In this document: positions 1 to 11,265 of the stretch, one piece after another | Position numbering within the stretch: position 1 is the stretch's first letter | Layout: each line of letters opens with the position of its first letter | Source of the DNA: Rostrohypoxylon terebratum | Taxonomy: Eukaryota > Ascomycota > Sordariomycetes > Xylariales > Hypoxylaceae | DNA: 64,000 nucleotides | Direction of reading: 5' to 3' | Assembly (NCBI GenBank): GCA_022497145.1 | Contig: MU385889.1 | Location: forward strand, 124,001 to 188,000 | Notes under the pieces: model-generated | Database searches by the model: none | What the model saw: only the letters and a program-made list of their open reading frames with translations | What the model was told of the DNA's origin: nothing | Made by a program: the position numbers and the translations under genes

Positions 1-1033
1 GACGTTGCCGGATGCTAATCTAATTGATATGCAACGGGAGATTCAATGGTTCATGAGACCTTACCTGATCGACTTCTTGATCGAGGCTCACGCTGCCTTC
101 GCTCTTCTTCCCGAGACCCTGTTTCTAACTGTGAATCTGCTAGACCGATACTGTTCTAAGCGAGTGGTTTACAAGCAGCACTACCAACTGGTAGGGTGTG
201 CGGCCCTTCTTATCGCTGCCAAGTACGGCGACAAGAAGGATCGTGTGCCCCAGATCAATGAGTTGAACAACATGTGCTGTGGATTGTATGACTCTGGAAT
301 GTTCACTCAGATGGAGATGCACGTTCTCAACACTCTTGAATGGACGATTGGACACCCTACCGTCGACTTCTTTACTCAGCTCATCGTGGCCGAAGAGGCT
401 GACGACCGAGAGGTTGAGCATATGGCCGCCTACCTCTGCGAGATCGCCTTGTACCACCGAGACTTCGTTTCCACCAAGCCCTCGATCATGGCGCGTGCCT
501 CGCTCGCTCTCGCCCGCGCGATATTGGGACGACCAGAGGTCAACGACGGAGAATGGGATCACTTAGAAAACGTCACCGTCCTCGCCCTATCTCAGCACTT
601 GCACCAACCGTCGGTTACCTTGTCAAGGAAGTACTCATCTCAGCACCTGTCCCGTGTTTCTGGAAAGCTAGCCGAGTTTCTTGCCCAGCAGGCCGCTATC
701 GCCCGTCGAGCGCAAGGACCGCCGTCTCCCCCAGCAGAATCCTCCCTGTCGGCACACTCTAGCATCTACAGCACTCCCCAGAAGGGACACGGCGCTGCCA
801 TGGGTGTTGCGGATGGATATCTCACACCGCCTATCACTCCCGACGGAGTCAACTTCGGCGCCGCGGACCCCATGAACAAGTATGTCCCGCCTCGATGCCC
901 CGTCACTCCCACTCCACAGCCGCCCAACATGACCGGGTATCCCCAACAACCACAACCACCACCACAACAACAACACGCGCAGCAGTATTCGGGTTACTCG
1001 TATGACGAATACAGTGGCCCGATGGTCTCGTAA
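1..1033 (+). CDS. G1/S-specific cyclin, Cln1/Puc1-like (5' truncated by window edge)
   Basis: Cyclins of this family bind and activate the main cell-cycle CDK (Cdc28/Cdk1) to drive G1 progression and polarised growth. The reading frame is open from the first bases of the window, so the true start and probably an upstream exon lie outside. The visible part begins inside the cyclin N box: a conserved MRPYLIDFLIEAHAAF segment, then LFLTVNLLDRYCSKR and the LVGCAALLIAAKY helix typical of the cyclin fold, followed by a second, C-terminal cyclin repeat to about residue 225. The last ~110 residues are low complexity, rich in Pro, Gln and Ser with several SP/TP sites (possible CDK or Fbox-degron phosphosites, inferred). 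The frame ends in TAA at 1031-1033. Recognition of the family is firm; the exact paralogue (G1 cyclin versus another CDK cyclin) is less so. Confidence 0.93.
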   Translation, partial: TLPDANLIDMQREIQWFMRPYLIDFLIEAHAAFALLPETLFLTVNLLDRYCSKRVVYKQHYQLVGCAALLIAAKYGDKKDRVPQINELNNMCCGLYDSGMFTQMEMHVLNTLEWTIGHPTVDFFTQLIVAEEADDREVEHMAAYLCEIALYHRDFVSTKPSIMARASLALARAILGRPEVNDGEWDHLENVTVLALSQHLHQPSVTLSRKYSSQHLSRVSGKLAEFLAQQAAIARRAQGPPSPPAESSLSAHSSIYSTPQKGHGAAMGVADGYLTPPITPDGVNFGAADPMNKYVPPRCPVTPTPQPPNMTGYPQQPQPPPQQQHAQQYSGYSYDEYSGPMVS

Positions 1034-3023
1034 TGATCATGATGACCCGACACAACACTTCTACAGACTCGAGTAGATTCACTCAATAAACTCTTTTAAC
1101 ATTTGAACGACACCAACTATCTTTGAGACTATCGCATGGATGTGTATCATTGGAAGAAAAAAAAGATTGTTGCATAATTGACGGTTTAGGCTTCATCTCC
1201 ATGGCATTATCAGCGACTTGCTTGATTTCGATTTCATCTTCGTTTTCTTTTCCTTTCTCAGTCATACCCATTGAGCGTGCTGCCATTGCATCAACCACCA
1301 AAACGAACGATTGTCAACCAAAAAAAAAAAATCTGATTTCTCCTTTCTGTGCGTTCGGGCGTTTTCCACCCATCGATCCGAGGACCAGAAGATGGCGCCC
1401 AAATTTCGGCACAAGAGCTATGGTGCGCAAGGAGAGGAACAATACATAAAAAATGGGCGAGGCTGTATTTGGAGAAAAAGACTGGCAATTTGTGAACAAA
1501 TATTTTCGGCGGAGGATGATGAAAAAAAATGGGGTGGGCGCCTGTGTGCGCACTTGACACGTTTGCTGGCGAGTGGGTTCGCCGATTGCTTTCGGAATGT
1601 CGAGAGACGCTTGACTCTCGCCTCGCGAGGCCGAGGAATTATGAAAGCAGCATTACGGCGTGCCACACGATACGATACATTGATCGACTCCCCAGTCGGG
1701 AGGATCTTAATTCTTGTGGAGGACTTTTGCTGTGGAATACCTTCAGAGGCACATGGGACGGGGCCTTAAGTGGCTTTCTCGTTTCCATAGTAGACTTCAC
1801 GTCACATGATAGTATGCCTACAGCACTCGTAAATAAACATGGAAAAGAGTAAAAATCTCTGCAAACTCACCTATTGCCACTTCGATTCTTGCTTGTGAAT
1901 ACCTTCAATTTCCCCCCCTTTTTGAATAAGTATGTATAGTTTAATCTTATTCAGTCTAAATTGAGACCTTGGTTTTAATTGTCCACTGCATGCCTGTGCA
2001 GAAAACCCACCCAACTGGACCCCTATCAACAGCAAACTAATGCAGGTGGACGGTTTTGTCCCACTACGAAACGAGCACTATTATATTGCGATTTGCAGAG
2101 CGTCACCTTGCCGCATTCGATGCTCCAGGTTCTTCGGTCTACTTCGTAGGATGACTACTTTTAACTTTCAAGTTAGCTTGGACCATTCTATAATAGCCTT
2201 TGGATATAGGAATATCTAAATCAGAATCCGGGTTATGGTCATTAGACAGCGATATGATGTCAAAGCCCTATATACCTAAGCGAATCCAACTTGTCAGGCG
2301 CATAGGTACTAGGTAGGTAGGTACCCAGTAAACACAGGATTCGACATAAATCTGAGCCCTATATCAATTCTTAGTTTTGTGAGAATTGCCTTGGACGAGT
2401 GGTCGTTGTCTTGCTGCCTCGACATGCGTAAGTGGATCTCGGCCTTGACAAGAAACATTCTCACCGCATCCTCTTTCAGTCTCAAATCTGATAGCCTTTC
2501 ACAACTGAACCAATGCAATAAGGAGAAGTGGTCATTAAAGACATTCGGAAATAGGAAGCATCTTCTAAGCGACTCTCCCGTACATGTTAACGTATATCTA
2601 GTCACAACGTATCTAGGCTGCTAGGTAATTACGTCGGAAGTACGAAGGAGGACGTTTCTTCTAGAAGCAAGATCTCACCGCCGCAATGACCTCTTCCCGC
2701 TTCCTTGATCGCACCCCCCGGCAACTTTGCCAGCGCTGCCTATTTAGGCAGCACGCAGTGCCAAGATCGGCCTCATGTTAAAATACGACAGAGGACCCGG
2801 TTAGGCGAAGGACTTTGCACGGCGGATCTCGCATACGAGTCTGGATACCACCTCACGATAGTCATTACTATAGTGCATACATACGCACGCACACACGTAC
2901 ATACGCACATACGTACACGCATTCGAGACATACAGACGCATACCACCTCCCTAGGGACAACAGGCCTAGTAGGGCTAGTCCGTCGACGGAGTCGCAATCA
3001 AAAAGTCAGTCACGAGGCAAGAC
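1034..3023. other. Intergenic region, cyclin 3' side and promoter of next gene
   Basis: No convincing gene. It holds an A-run near 1320-1330, CTAGGTA/GGTAGGTA-type motifs at about 2306-2330, and an ACGC/ACAC/ACAT-rich degenerate microsatellite at about 2878-2945 just upstream of the cytidylyltransferase-like gene. The short open frames here have no recognisable protein character. Confidence 0.6.
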
Positions 3024-4118
3024 ATGATGATGCAAGATAAAGGAGCGGAAGGGACGATCCGGGACCCCAAACCGGCCCCCGCCGGCGCCGCCCCGGGCTC
3101 GGCATCGAGCGTTGAGAGGGGGCTCAGCGACTACATGTATCACGCGACCACGGGGTCTCGGCGCGCAACAAAGCGGATCGTCCCACACGACCCGACGCCG
3201 AAGCCTACCTTGCGAGGCGGTCGGACGAACCGCATTATGCTGTACAATGGCTGTTTCAACCCGCCGCACCGCGGCCACCTGGCGCACCTCAGACACGCGT
3301 TCCAGCACTGCGGCGCGGACTTCAACGTCGTCGCGGCCGTTGTCCTGGTCGCCGGGGACGACTACCTGAAGTACAAGTCCGGGCGGAATAGAAATGTGAT
3401 GAGGTTGGGCGTCGAGGAACGGGTCAACCTATGGACCAAGGCGCTGGAGGAGACCTCGGTGCGAGTAGACGGACATATAATGGAAGATATGAGCAATTGG
3501 TGTTGGGTGGTCAAGGAAAACGACTGGGTGCGTGTGGTGAGCATTCTGGAAGCCGATTTCACAAAGGATCACTTCGAGGTCGAGTTCGTGCATCTGGCGG
3601 GCGGCGACAAGATCAGCGTGAAATCCGGCTGCCATGGCGTCTGGGGGTGTCGGACTCTTATCACGACGGATGTCAGCAGGCCCGTCGACTTCTACTCGAG
3701 CACCGGAAACAATATAACGGCGTTGCCGAAAAACCTGCGGAGGCACACCCCGTGGGAACTCGTAGCAGGGAGTTTGGAGAACCTTTCGGATGCGCGGAAG
3801 TCAGAAGAGGGGGTGGTGGTGGCAAGCCACAATATGAAAGACCCCCTCAGACCGGTGTATACGTGCAGGATGGCTGACCAATACACGAAGTCTACTCACA
3901 CCGTGCGGTTTATAGTCGCCGAACCCAACGAGCGCCTCGACTCGGGCCTCAGCTCGACGAAAGTGCAGGCCATCATCGCGGGAACGAAATCGCTGGATCG
4001 CGACTGCGACAGAGAGACGCGGATCTCTAGGCTGGCGGACCGGCTTTGGGGAATGGCGTTATGTCCGAGGTTGCTGGCGAGTTATGTGGTGGAGAAGTGG
4101 GAAGAGGAGGAGGGTTAA
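3024..4118 (+). CDS. Cytidylyltransferase-fold (nucleotidyltransferase) protein, single exon
   Basis: Predicted nucleotidyl/cytidylyltransferase of the HxGH superfamily (the fold of NMN adenylyltransferases and CTP:phosphocholine-type enzymes); the substrate is unknown. The signature is at residues ~73-90: GCFNPPHRGHLAH contains the phosphate-binding strand and the HxGH-like HRGH motif. A second family hallmark, LSSTKVQAII, lies near residues 310-320 and matches the ISSTxxR-type motif close to the C terminus. Between them is an unusually long middle section (about 220 residues), longer than in simple NMNATs. The first ~70 residues are basic and low complexity. The 364-residue frame starts at the first of two adjacent ATGs (ATGATG) and is uninterrupted. 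No signal peptide or membrane segment is visible. It could be an NAD-pathway enzyme or a fungal-specific homologue; only the fold is secure. Confidence 0.8.
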   Translation: MMMQDKGAEGTIRDPKPAPAGAAPGSASSVERGLSDYMYHATTGSRRATKRIVPHDPTPKPTLRGGRTNRIMLYNGCFNPPHRGHLAHLRHAFQHCGADFNVVAAVVLVAGDDYLKYKSGRNRNVMRLGVEERVNLWTKALEETSVRVDGHIMEDMSNWCWVVKENDWVRVVSILEADFTKDHFEVEFVHLAGGDKISVKSGCHGVWGCRTLITTDVSRPVDFYSSTGNNITALPKNLRRHTPWELVAGSLENLSDARKSEEGVVVASHNMKDPLRPVYTCRMADQYTKSTHTVRFIVAEPNERLDSGLSSTKVQAIIAGTKSLDRDCDRETRISRLADRLWGMALCPRLLASYVVEKWEEEEG

Positions 4119-5556
4119 CCGCAGGGAATTGTATCACGATGGTATATGAATTATATCGAGTAGATATCCCTACCTGACGCCTGATCCGTCTTTGAAACTA
4201 CTTGCTAAGCAAGTTCTTCGCGGTCGAGGCCATTCTGCGCAGAATGGGAATGTGACATTAATGATTAGGGTCTATTGCGCCTTTCACTGTGGAAGGGTTA
4301 ACAATATTATGTACCTAGCTGCTAGTATCCATAATCCATATCCATTGAGAGAAGGGGGGAGCGTTGCTTGGTATCTTTTCATGTCTTTGTACCTATCAGG
4401 CCACCAATCAGAATCAAAGATACAGTGTGGCCTGACCAATTAGATTTAAAGTTGAGTCCTGACTGGATGAAAGGAAGTTTACTAGGTACCTAGTAGGTAG
4501 GTAGGTTCGATTTTTGTTGAACTTGTTCGTACCTTCCTTTTATTCCACTTTGTCTCCCATCAAGCATACTTTACACGGGGAATCGTAAATAAGCCTTTTC
4601 ACAACAATCAATGCCTCTATATCGATGCAACCTGGCCCGTATTGAAGAGCTAATTGAAAGCTTTTAAATAATGAGATTTGTCGATCTTTTTTACTTAGGT
4701 TTGGTGTTGAAATAATTGATTAGAGTTGGTCAAGAAATGGCGCGCGCAAAAGATAGAATTGACAGAAAGGTACATGTCAGCACATACTAGATTGTATGCG
4801 AGAAAAGGTACATGATTTATACCTCTTTCGGATTAGCGTATTGCTGACCGCATTGCTCTTAAAAAGGGGTTCATTTGAATACAACTTTTAGGGTGGTACT
4901 CTGTATTTTATAGGTAAATATCGTCAAAATATCCCCCCCCTTCACGTTAATGTATGCAAGGCAATTTATAATCTCGCACATTGATTAGACCTTTCTCGGT
5001 AGATGGTATATAAGACGTGTTATGAAATGCCGAAATTCCTACTCTGCCTTTCCTTGCAAAGCAGGCTTGTGTTTTGGTCATATACACATATACAACTGAT
5101 ATGGCTGTTTTACTAGGCCTTCTATTTCTTCTAACCTTGAACTGATCTTTACATTCACAGTAGCCTCAACATTTCTCCTACTCTTGCTTTGTGTCCGAGT
5201 CGATAACAGGTGCGCCAGATAGGTGGATGCATATAAGTACCCAAATAAACGCATACTCAACTCCTCACAAAACACACCTAACTAATACTTGAAGAATACT
5301 TAGATTCTGGAATCTCTCTAGGGATGGCCAAAGGTCTTTTCCAAATCTCACTTGAAATGAGGCTGGATACTACCCCCTTGATACGCCTAGAATTGCTCTT
5401 TAGCAAGTGCAATTTCAACCAAGTTGAGCGAAGAGATTATTACATTTTGATTGTATAAGAGATGGAAGTCAACCCCCTCTTGTCCCCTTTGTTCCTCTTG
5501 TCCCTTTTCACCCATCGAAATGATACACTGCTTTCCGAGTCTCAGTGAGGACGTCC
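4119..5556. other. Intergenic region with short dispersed repeats
   Basis: No gene is supported. It contains a palindromic CTAGGTACCTAG/GGTAGGTAGG stretch at about 4480-4505, followed by a T-rich segment ending ccttccttttattccac (about 4505-4550) that resembles two repeats at 8.6 and 8.8 kb. There is an eight-C run near 4932-4940. Confidence 0.55.
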
Positions 5557-7490
5557 ATGGATCTGCTGAGTGGAGTTTCCAGCATCCTCGCCATTGTTTC
5601 GTTTGCCTTGCAATTAGGGCAAAGTGCTCTCAATATTAAACAATTTCTCGACATAATTAACGATGCCCCAGCAGAAGCCATCCGCTTGAATGATAGCATC
5701 TTTCAACTCCAATCCACAGCCGACTGTATCAAAACTGTACTCGAACGTCAAAAGAAAGCACATTGCCAACAGAGTCATATATATGACAACATATATCACA
5801 CATTGAAGACATGCCAAGGAAGATTAGACTTGATTGAGGACGCCATCCGTGTGGCTGGAAAAGTAAACACCGGGCAGAACTCCTTTTCAAGAAGTTGGGC
5901 GCAGTTCCGGCTGGCATGTAGGAAAGAGAAAATTGAGCAACTCGAAAAACAGCTCGACCGAGCAAAATCTTTCCTTGATACAAACCTTCTACTGATTTTA
6001 ATGTAAATCTTCTAAGCAGTTATCACATGATAACGGACAACAATGTTGATACTAACTTCGTGCTATAGAGACTCAAATTCCATGCTAAATCTGGAAGTCG
6101 GGGCATTACGGTCCTTCGTACAGCAGCACCTTTCAATCGACCAAAAAGTCTTACCCATAAGACTTCATCGTTCATGCTATCCACGCGATAGTGCAACAGC
6201 TGATGGCCGCTTGGTTACCCAGAGACCATCTATCTCACCAGAAGCCCCGGTTCATAAGGCGTGGTCGATTACGCATCCGTTTCGCATGCAATGTTATAAA
6301 ACAAATGGAAAACACAAGAGGCAGTCAGTTCTGCTTCACATTAGGATCTCTAGATCATATATGATCTCAGTACAGTTTTCTAGACCCTTTTTTGGACCAG
6401 AATGTTCAGTGCCACTCAACATATCGGTACAAAATTTGATTCCAACCAATTCAGCAATACTAAAGGCATGCGAAATAGGAGATAGCGATCAGGTTAGGCT
6501 ACTCCTCAAATCAAGAACTGCAAGACCAAATGACATGACACCAGATAGCCGCACGCTTCTTGGAGTAAGTATTTGGCCACTAATCATCTAGGTAAACAAA
6601 ACGCTTAATGATTCAAGGTTGCAGTCAAGGAAGGGCATGAAGAGGTTGTCCAGCTCCTTCTTCGAGAAGGGGCCAATCCAGATTTACCTTCCGGAGTTTT
6701 CCAAAGGTGGGCAAAATTTCGAAAATATCTCGCACTTGCATAGATATTGAAGAATTCTAACACATTTACAACTTATAGTTCTCCGCTACAGCTTAGCGTC
6801 TATCACGAAAAGCTTAGCATTGTCCGCATACTCGTCCAACATGGAGTGGATGTAGACTACAGCTCAACACAAGGCTGGTCGCTACTCCATTACTTATTTG
6901 ATAGGGACAGGTCAATGCCTAACTCCGAGTACTTCTCGATATTGAGGGAATATGCATCGTTTGATGACATCAAGGACAAAGAAGGCTGGACCGCGCTACA
7001 TAGATGCGCGGCGTTTGGCACTTCTGACGATCTTCATTTTCTTCATCTTCTGGGAGCGTCGCCCTACTCCAACCGGTATGTCACGAATAAGGGATGGAGT
7101 CCCATCCATGTGGCATCTCTCATGAATAACGTGTCTACATTGGAAGCGCTAGTTAATTTACACGCAACACAGAGGCAATCCAAAGAGTATCTTGGTGCCA
7201 TTAACTGTGTCGATATCCATGGATGGACCCCACTTCAACTTGCCATTTATATGGGCGCAATAGACACAATGAGATGGTTAATCCGTCATGGGGCTAACCT
7301 ACACCATAGAACCTACCGTACTGCCGGCTGGTTTCCCAAAGGGCACGAAGGAGAAGCATTTCAAGCTTCAGAGCTTGTAAAGATGTCACGGGGTAGTCCC
7401 CTAGATGCATTTTTCAAAACCCTGAAGGAGATAGGGTATGACGTTACGATAGACGGGGACGACATCTATTGGCTATCTGAATCTCCTTAG
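5557..7490 (+). CDS. Ankyrin-repeat protein with fungal STAND-type N-terminal domain; 4 exons
   Basis: Model: 5557-6002, 6069-6564, 6618-6706, 6779-7490 (580 residues; all junctions GT...AG and phases agree). The first ~140 residues, beginning MDLLSGVSSILAIVSFALQLG, match the style of the N-terminal helical domain found at the front of many fungal STAND/NLR and ankyrin proteins: a hydrophobic start, then amphipathic helices. A middle section (~150-300) resembles the non-repeat region of such proteins. Ankyrin repeats follow from about residue 300, with cores such as EGHEEVVQLLLREGANPD, GWTALHRCAAFG, GWSPIHVASL and GWTPLQLAIYMGAIDTMRWL. There is no P-loop or NACHT domain between the sensor-like repeats and the N-domain. 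The start at 5557 is the first ATG in frame (the frame upstream opens only with GTG). Function is unknown; a role in non-self or stress signalling is an inference from architecture. Confidence 0.8.
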
Positions 7491-8530
7491 GCGCACCGCT
7501 TATCTTTGGTTCCGCATTCTCTTAGTACTTTTTGTTGAAATATAATGCCTAACAGGCTTAGTCATCCGTTGGAGTGATGGTATCACCGGGCCGGATCTGT
7601 TGGTTTGGCCGGACAGCAAGTAAACCAAGAACAACAATAGGCAAATTGCAAACGACTTTTCATTACCGAGTTCTCTCTTCTCTTATCCTACAAAGAGCTG
7701 TTTTTCTTTTATCTTTAGGTTCTAACCTTCTAAGCCAATATCAACCGTCTCTCCGTCTTCTTCTTCGGGAGTCCACGGCAGCCCATCCCAGGTTCACAGG
7801 ACTTGCCGGGGCATGAACACTCTCCCTTATCATTGTCGGGGCTAGGTGCGAGATAATCAGTCATAAATACTATTTGGGTACTCTTCGAAGGAACGCCTTA
7901 CCCTGCCTTGATGTTTTCTGCGTGTGTGCTCTCTGTCGAAAGCGACATGGCGTTGGGCCAAGACATCGATGTTTAAGCGATTGGTGCTGAGTGTCAGACG
8001 CAAGTGTTCGTATCGGAGACACTTTAAAGAGCATAGAGAATATTTCAAGAGACTTGGGATAGTGAATGGATTGATGCGGTAGGGGTATCGCAAATTCGCT
8101 CAAGACCTTGTGAGAAAGCTCGATTGAGAGACAAAACAGCGAAAGACAGGGTTTAGGGGGTTTAATAGGTCACTTGTCCACTTGTCCAGAAAGAGAAGGA
8201 AAAAGAAGGCAAAAGAGCGATAAACCGTTAACCTACGCTACTCTCTTCCAACATATAGCAGGTCGGTTCGGCCCGCCGAGCTGCCTGAGTCAACATTCTT
8301 TTTATGGAGCAAAGTGTAAGGTTAAGAAACGTTATAGGGCTGTAGAGGGACTACGGGGGGCTAGGTACTAGGCACTGATTGAAACACGCACGGCGGTTAG
8401 ATGTGCGTACGTTCTTTTCAGAATATCCGTCAGGAGAGGATATCTTTTTTTTTCGTAAGGGTCTCTCGTTCCCCCCAGTACATACTACTAGGTATATACG
8501 TAGTACTACATAGTATGTAAAGTACTACTA

Positions 8531-8850
8531 CATAGATAGTGGAGATATTGGAAGTGGAATAAAATGAAGTTTAGGTTCGACTTTTATTAGGCCTGTCGGT
8601 GCTTTCCTTTTGTTCCATTCGATCTGGCGATTTCGTCCAGGGGGAGGAGTTGTGTTACTCAGAAGTGTGGAGTTCGATTTAATATGTGTGTGTTGTATTT
8701 GTGTTGTGGAGGCACGCCACTTCGTTTGTCAGATTTAATACTACCTACGAAGTAGATATGGAATGAAATGAAATGTAAGATCGGCCCCGGATCTTATTAG
8801 GCCATTAGGCTTATTAGTGCTTTCCTTTTGTTCCACTCGATCTTACATAA
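8531..8850. repeat. Two copies of a short dispersed repeat, second with a hairpin
   Basis: Copy A (about 8545-8640) and copy B (about 8758-8850) share the order GGAATxAAATGAA, then TTATTAGGC, then GTGCTTTCCTTTTGTTCCA(T/C)TCGATCT. Copy B has an exact 11-bp inverted repeat, ATGTAAGATCG at 8773-8783 and CGATCTTACAT at 8838-8848, so it can form a stem. A weaker relative appears at about 4505-4555. This looks like a small non-autonomous element family; the outer limits are uncertain. Confidence 0.5.
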
Positions 8851-9501
8851 AAACGATTTGAATGCGATTAAACTTTTATATCTACTTCGGTTATATACTC
8901 CATTTTAGAATGCTTTATAAACGGTTATTAAAAAGATAATTATTTAATTTTTTATATTTATTTCGAATTAACGCGTTTGCACTTTTCGTGTCGAGATTTA
9001 TCGTAGTAGTAGATAGCACTAGTAATTAAATGAGGTGAACGCATAATTACAACACCCCGAAAAATAACAACAACAAAAAAATTATCACTAGGTAGTTTTG
9101 TGTTTTGCTTTAGCTGTACAGCTTTATTATTATCAGCCTTGGTGTGCCGACAATCCGTCATGTCAAGAGTGGCTTATCGCTAAGTTAGGTGACTAAGGCC
9201 CAAGGTATGACTATATCCCATATGAGGGCGTGTGTGCATTAATTGTTTTCACATCATTAAATAATATAGCGCGCTCTGATTTACGTTCCGATCCCGGACT
9301 CGATTTTGCGAGGAAAAGCCACGTAAGGTTCGTCACGAGGATGTAGAAAGAAACTGAAAAAAAAGTTGTACGAAGGTTAAGATTAGATGATTTGATAGGT
9401 ACATTTACATGACTTTAACCAATGAACATTGGGCACAGGTATCCATAGTTGTTGAAGTAGATAGGCCACTAGAGAAGTGCTGCCACATAGTATAGGTATA
9501 T

Positions 9502-9521
9502 TAGGACCTAGGTCCTAGGTA
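9502..9521. repeat. CCTAGG palindrome cluster
   Basis: The 20 bases read TAGGACCTAGGTCCTAGGTA, an interlocking palindrome built from CCTAGG and GGACC/GGTCC. It is one of many intergenic copies of this motif family in the window. Confidence 0.7.
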
Positions 9522-9684
9522 CTGTAATAGCAGCCCGGATTGCGGGGTGTAGCTACGCATTTAGAAAAACAAGGGGGATTCTTCAACAAAGCCTCAAAGA
9601 TTACATCTTGAACCTGTATTGATAGGTAGGCATGCAGTTTTTCTGTACTAATAGAAGCCACTGAATTCAAATACGATTTATCAG

Positions 9685-10553
9685 TTACTGCAAAACTGTC
9701 ACTGTGTGAACATATTTAACCTTGCCTCCTTCGAGCCGGACTTCGTGGGAGTCTGGCATATCTCCAAGAGAATCAAAAGAACAGAGCACGTCAACAGAAC
9801 CTACTGTCTCATCAATGACATACCGACGGTTTCCGTTCGGTTTTTGACTACCACCATGCGGTAATGCTCCCCCACAAGGGCGAGTGTAGGACGATCCTTC
9901 AACTCGTTCACAATCAGTACCCCACTGCGTCCCAGAGACCTCAGAGTTAGTGTCTTTTCAATACTCTCAACGAAATGAAATGGCTTCAAGATACCTACCG
10001 GAATCGAGTCTGCGGCTTTGGCATCCGTCCACATGTCGAGATATGCATCTCCAACACGCTTCAACTCGTCTCGACTAGCTCTTTGTGCTTCATCCAGCGT
10101 ACCCCAGTTCTCCTTTTGAATATATCCCAGTGTTTTTGCAGCGTCGAAGAAGAGCGCACCAGTTGTTGCTGCAATGGTATCGATCAAGGCAATAGAGCTA
10201 GTGTCGTTGTCTTCGTGCCGAATCTGCGTCGAGATTACATAAGGTTTCGAGCCCGTCGCTGAGATCAACATAGTATAGCTAGCACATGCAGTCGTATCTG
10301 CTGTGGACCGGTTTAGGTCTATCTTCAACGGCTGGCTAAGCACGCCAGTTTTGATATCTGCCACTTTATTGTTGAGCTGGTACGTGAAGTTGGCAGATAG
10401 CTTGAGACCATCAATGCTACCACTAGTCTGCGCTGCAAGGTAGCTGTCTGCTGCTGCGAGGAGCCCTTCGCGAGTGCATTCGGCTGAAGCTAGCGATGAA
10501 GCCAACAGGATTGCGGTGACCGCGCTGGCCATCCTAAAGTGAAATCCAAACAT
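9685..10553 (-). pseudogene. Secreted DUF8021-type protein, frameshifted near the 3' end
   Basis: The protein starts at 10553 (or the next Met at 10532) with a clear signal peptide, MASAVTAILLASSLASA, followed by the mature start ECTREGLLAAADSYLAAQ typical of fungal secreted DUF8021 proteins. The frame runs on with family-like character to residue ~240 and then hits a premature TAG at about 9801. From the five-T run at 9841-9845 (five A on the coding strand) the family-like sequence continues in another frame, RYVIDETVGSVDVLC and so on, to a TAA at 9685-9687. A single missing A in the homopolymer explains it. This may be a real recent mutation or an assembly error in a homopolymer. The gene is divergent from the beta-xylosidase at 11266. 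Molecular function of the family is not established; extracellular location is inferred. Confidence 0.75.
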
Positions 10554-11265
10554 GATCAAATTTGGCTTCGTCACAATGAGACGTTATGGCTGGTATGATA
10601 TTTGTTGTCTCATGGAAAGTCTAAGAAATCAAGTACAGTCCATCAAGTCAAGCAAAATAGTGCAACTAATCAATTTAAATGGTGTTAAAAGTTATCAATC
10701 GCACCGAGGGAATATGCCGTGCCTGATGCGGATATTATATTGCGTCCCCGCGTGAATATACACTCATTCAACGCCGAAGCTGAGAGGCTATCCCAATCTG
10801 CCAGTCGGCTAAATAACCCTAGGCCACGTCGAGAGGAGTAAATGGTAGGGAGGTATGTACCTGGGATGTAGTGGCATCGACTCGAATTCTCCAGGTTCTC
10901 TTATACAAAGAGCGAGGCGTCATCGCAGACGTAAAGACCCAGATTGATGTCGATCATAGGTTCTATGAAGATGGTGCATCGCATTCTCTCTACTTCCCAC
11001 AGAGATAGCTGTTTTGAAGCTTAGAGAATACCAGGGACACAGACAACGCGGCTTCGGTACCAAGCGTTTGGCAGAGCTCAACCGGTAGGCTATTTTCCGG
11101 ACAGCTACTAAAAGTGAGGTGAGTTGCTTTTATAAGATAGGTACCTGTGACGAATGAATGTGCTTTGAAATAGAAAGCTCTCAGAAATCTAGCCATGCTG
11201 TCTAGCTTCATTAAAGCTTTTCACACCAACCACTCAGCTCTCAAATCATTGTAATCATTGTAATC
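10554..11265. other. Shared divergent promoter region, DUF8021 and beta-xylosidase
   Basis: About 700 bp between two divergent secreted-protein genes. It contains a XlnR-type site (separate entry) and a TAAAGCTTTT stretch close to the xylosidase start. No gene is supported. Confidence 0.6.
10807..10813 (+). promoter_or_regulatory. Candidate XlnR/Xyr1 binding site GGCTAAA
   Basis: GGCTAAA is the classic site of the xylanolytic activator XlnR. It lies about 450 bp upstream of the beta-xylosidase ATG and about 250 bp upstream of the DUF8021 start. A seven-base match can occur by chance, so the support is mainly the xylosidase context. Confidence 0.4.

Larger units (their letters stand above)
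7491..9684. other. AT-rich, repeat-bearing intergenic region
   Basis: No gene is supported on either strand. Two related repeats lie at about 8531-8640 and 8755-8850 (described separately). A patch of TACTAC/GTAGTA palindromes is at 8478-8540. The stretch 8860-9110 is strongly AT-rich. A TAGGACCTAGGTCCTAGGTA run is at 9502-9521. Small open frames (for example around 7574-7816 and 8174-8371) lack family signatures. Confidence 0.6.
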
